Shown piece by piece: positions 61,527-62,882 of a stretch of DNA of 62,882 nt. Positions within the stretch are counted from its first letter, which is position 1; each line of letters begins with the position of its first letter. Both the position numbers and the translations under genes were made by a program. Under the pieces are notes generated by a model. The model saw only the letters and a list, made by a program, of their open reading frames with translations, ran no database searches and had not been told where the DNA came from. The stretch is from Fusibacter tunisiensis. Lineage in GTDB: Bacteria > Bacillota > Clostridia > Peptostreptococcales > Acidaminobacteraceae. The DNA is taken from positions 1 through 62,882 of the forward strand of contig NZ_JAFBDT010000015.1 of assembly GCF_016908355.1 (NCBI RefSeq), given 5' to 3'.

Positions 61527-62726
61527 CTATTTCACCATCCTATTCAGCACTTCATTTTGAATCTGAAATAATTTTGCATCCACAAACTCAACTTTTTGAA
61601 TGTTGTCAAAATGAGTTGGAAAAATCGGCAAATTTAAAAGTTTCTCTTTAAGTTCCGGAATATCTTGCCACTTGTCTAATTGATCCAAAAGATCACATAA
61701 AACAGTCTTTTCTTTTTTGTAAGTCTCTACATCAAGTTCTGGTTCGAGACCCTCCCCTTTAATTTCTAAGTATAGGCAATCAAATTCGCGCATAATTTCA
61801 GCGCTTATTTGATCCAACACATCACCTTGCATTAAATTGTAAATTTTGCTTCGACCTTGTAACTGGATACGGATCATATGGTTGAATTTTGAACTTTGAT
61901 GCATTGACTTAAGTGACGTTACAATTAAACGAATCAAGGCTTCTGAATCCTTGCATGATGCCACATTTAAAGTCAAGTTCTCCCAAACAACCTCAGAAAA
62001 ATTTATAGGCTCAATATGAGTTTGGTAAGCATCCACTGTAACAAGATATCCGCCCTTCAAACCCGTTTCAAGGGCATGAAGTCCTTGAATAGATCCTGAA
62101 TAAGCAATCTTTGAAGATAACTTTTCTCGTTTGTGTATATGACCAAGTGCAAAATAATCATAATTCAGCGCCTGTATGTCTTTAAGAACAGCTGGCATGT
62201 ATGGATCATGTAGTTTATGCGCATCAACACTTGCATGAGCCACACCAATCCAAATATTTCCGTCAGATTTTTCTGGAAACTGAGAAATAACATTTGTCTG
62301 AATATTCTTTTGATTGTGTCCACAGGCTGTAAGATGAACTTTCACACCAGTTTTGGTGTGAAATTCATATGATTCAGGAATGGGATTTTGGGCGTAATGA
62401 AAAAATGAAGACTTAGTCAAATCCCTTCCCCAGCTTGCAACCCCTAAGAAATCATGATTACCCGGTGTGTAAAACACATGAATTTCATTTTTTAACAGCT
62501 GCCTTATTCCATTTATAATAAGTCGCTCTATTTGAAAGTCTGGATATTCCTGATCCAATAGATCACCTGCAATTATAAACGCATCCACTTCTTGAGCAAG
62601 TGCATATGAAATGCTGTTTTGAAACGCATTTTCATGATGGTTTCTCAACTTTTCTGAAATAGGTTTCGGGTAACGCCCATATATATGATTCAAATGAATA
62701 TCAGCAACATGTAATAATTTAAGCAT
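61527..62726 (-). CDS. SbcD/YhaO-like metallophosphoesterase nuclease
   Basis: The 399-residue protein has the calcineurin-like nuclease motifs VADIHLNH, IIAGDLLDQ, YTPGNHDFLG and LGHIHKREKL (about residues 7, 55, 88 and 205). It is of the SbcD/Mre11 type, an exonuclease acting in double-strand break processing with an SMC-like ATPase. The ATG at 62726 follows AAAAAGGAG. It is the first gene of the three-gene operon. Confidence 0.92.
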   Translation of the reverse strand: MLKLLHVADIHLNHIYGRYPKPISEKLRNHHENAFQNSISYALAQEVDAFIIAGDLLDQEYPDFQIERLIINGIRQLLKNEIHVFYTPGNHDFLGVASWGRDLTKSSFFHYAQNPIPESYEFHTKTGVKVHLTACGHNQKNIQTNVISQFPEKSDGNIWIGVAHASVDAHKLHDPYMPAVLKDIQALNYDYFALGHIHKREKLSSKIAYSGSIQGLHALETGLKGGYLVTVDAYQTHIEPINFSEVVWENLTLNVASCKDSEALIRLIVTSLKSMHQSSKFNHMIRIQLQGRSKIYNLMQGDVLDQISAEIMREFDCLYLEIKGEGLEPELDVETYKKEKTVLCDLLDQLDKWQDIPELKEKLLNLPIFPTHFDNIQKVEFVDAKLFQIQNEVLNRMVK

Positions 62727-62753
62727 GGCACACTCCTTTTTTTCCTTATTCAA

Positions 62754-62882
62754 TTATAAAGTATTCTCGACTCTTAAACCAGTATATTACCCCTATTCTG
62801 CATGGGGAAGTATAAAAACTGCTTTATTTGTTGAAATATCAATACTTAGGCAAATCAATCGATTTCACCCATTGGGTGAAAG
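62754..62882. other. right-edge intergenic region
   Basis: A perfect 19-base inverted repeat, TTTCACCCA-T-TGGGTGAAA (62863-62881), lies at the very edge. It could be part of a terminator of a gene off the window or an operator. A minus-strand TATAAT 30 bases before the nuclease gene (62756-62761) may be its -10; the -35 is unclear. Confidence 0.5.

Noticed and set aside
58946-62726. Phage-defence system of the SbcC/Gabija or RM type
   Set aside because: The pair matches the housekeeping YhaO/YhaN repair type; no toxin, TOPRIM or restriction domain is visible.

Overview
The window is a dense chromosomal segment from a low-GC, Gram-positive anaerobe, most likely class Clostridia; the lineage is inferred from gene content, not from a marker comparison. 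The signs are strong Shine-Dalgarno sites, near-consensus sigma-A promoters, T-box leaders on every aminoacyl-tRNA synthetase gene present, ferredoxin-dependent 2-oxoacid oxidation (IorAB), phosphotransacetylase and phosphobutyryltransferase-type enzymes, and typical Firmicutes families (MutS2, CvfB, ZapA, DUF4364, CD0519-type carrier). It reads as a peptide- and amino-acid-fermenting organism. I saw no transposase, prophage, CRISPR array, tRNA or rRNA gene body.

Layout. At 1-280 lies what looks like the 5' leader and tandem promoters of an rRNA operon that runs leftward off the window. 359-3659 is a ptb-iorA-iorB operon for arylpyruvate oxidation. 3823-7549 holds a TPR protein, NAD kinase and a B12/radical-SAM enzyme. 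A short plus-strand pair (7669-8541) encodes an unknown protein and a receiver domain that has lost its phospho-acceptor. argS with its T-box and a divergent rhomboid protease follow. 11478-16256 is mutS2-pxpABC (5-oxoproline use), then zapA, cvfB, a cold-shock gene, an ABC-F ATPase and a MATE exporter. 21396-25892 carries pheST (T-box) and a TrmH-type RNA methyltransferase.

25895-32208 has two separate K+ uptake systems (KtrAB and TrkAH) around a small 2[4Fe-4S] ferredoxin and pta. 32332-35595 is infC-rpmI-rplT, with an attenuated leader and an AUU/AUC start for infC, plus thrS (T-box). 35921-41017 is a stress and salvage group (DUF445, hslO, methyltransferase, CPBP protease, M20 peptidase, hpt). 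41200-45588 holds a CD0519-type membrane protein, a deacetylase lipoprotein with a 43-residue membrane peptide gene behind it, and a DUF4364 regulator with a secreted C1 protease. 45627-49563 is valS-folC (T-box).

49984-52171 has a LiaF-like membrane protein and an ABC half-transporter. 52368-54408 is pepT and a class IV aminotransferase. 54498-58622 is a MacB-like export operon with a large surface protein, and 58696-62726 is a YhaO/YhaN-like nuclease-ATPase module with a small membrane protein. Most genes are on the minus strand. Peptidases, 5-oxoproline use, Ior/Ptb/Pta and the T-boxes fit a cell that lives on amino acids and senses them by tRNA charging. No single segment is certainly a new system. 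The most unusual pieces are the degenerate-receiver pair, the ferredoxin promoter with a G-tract inverted repeat, and the two export/repair modules with unfamiliar partners.
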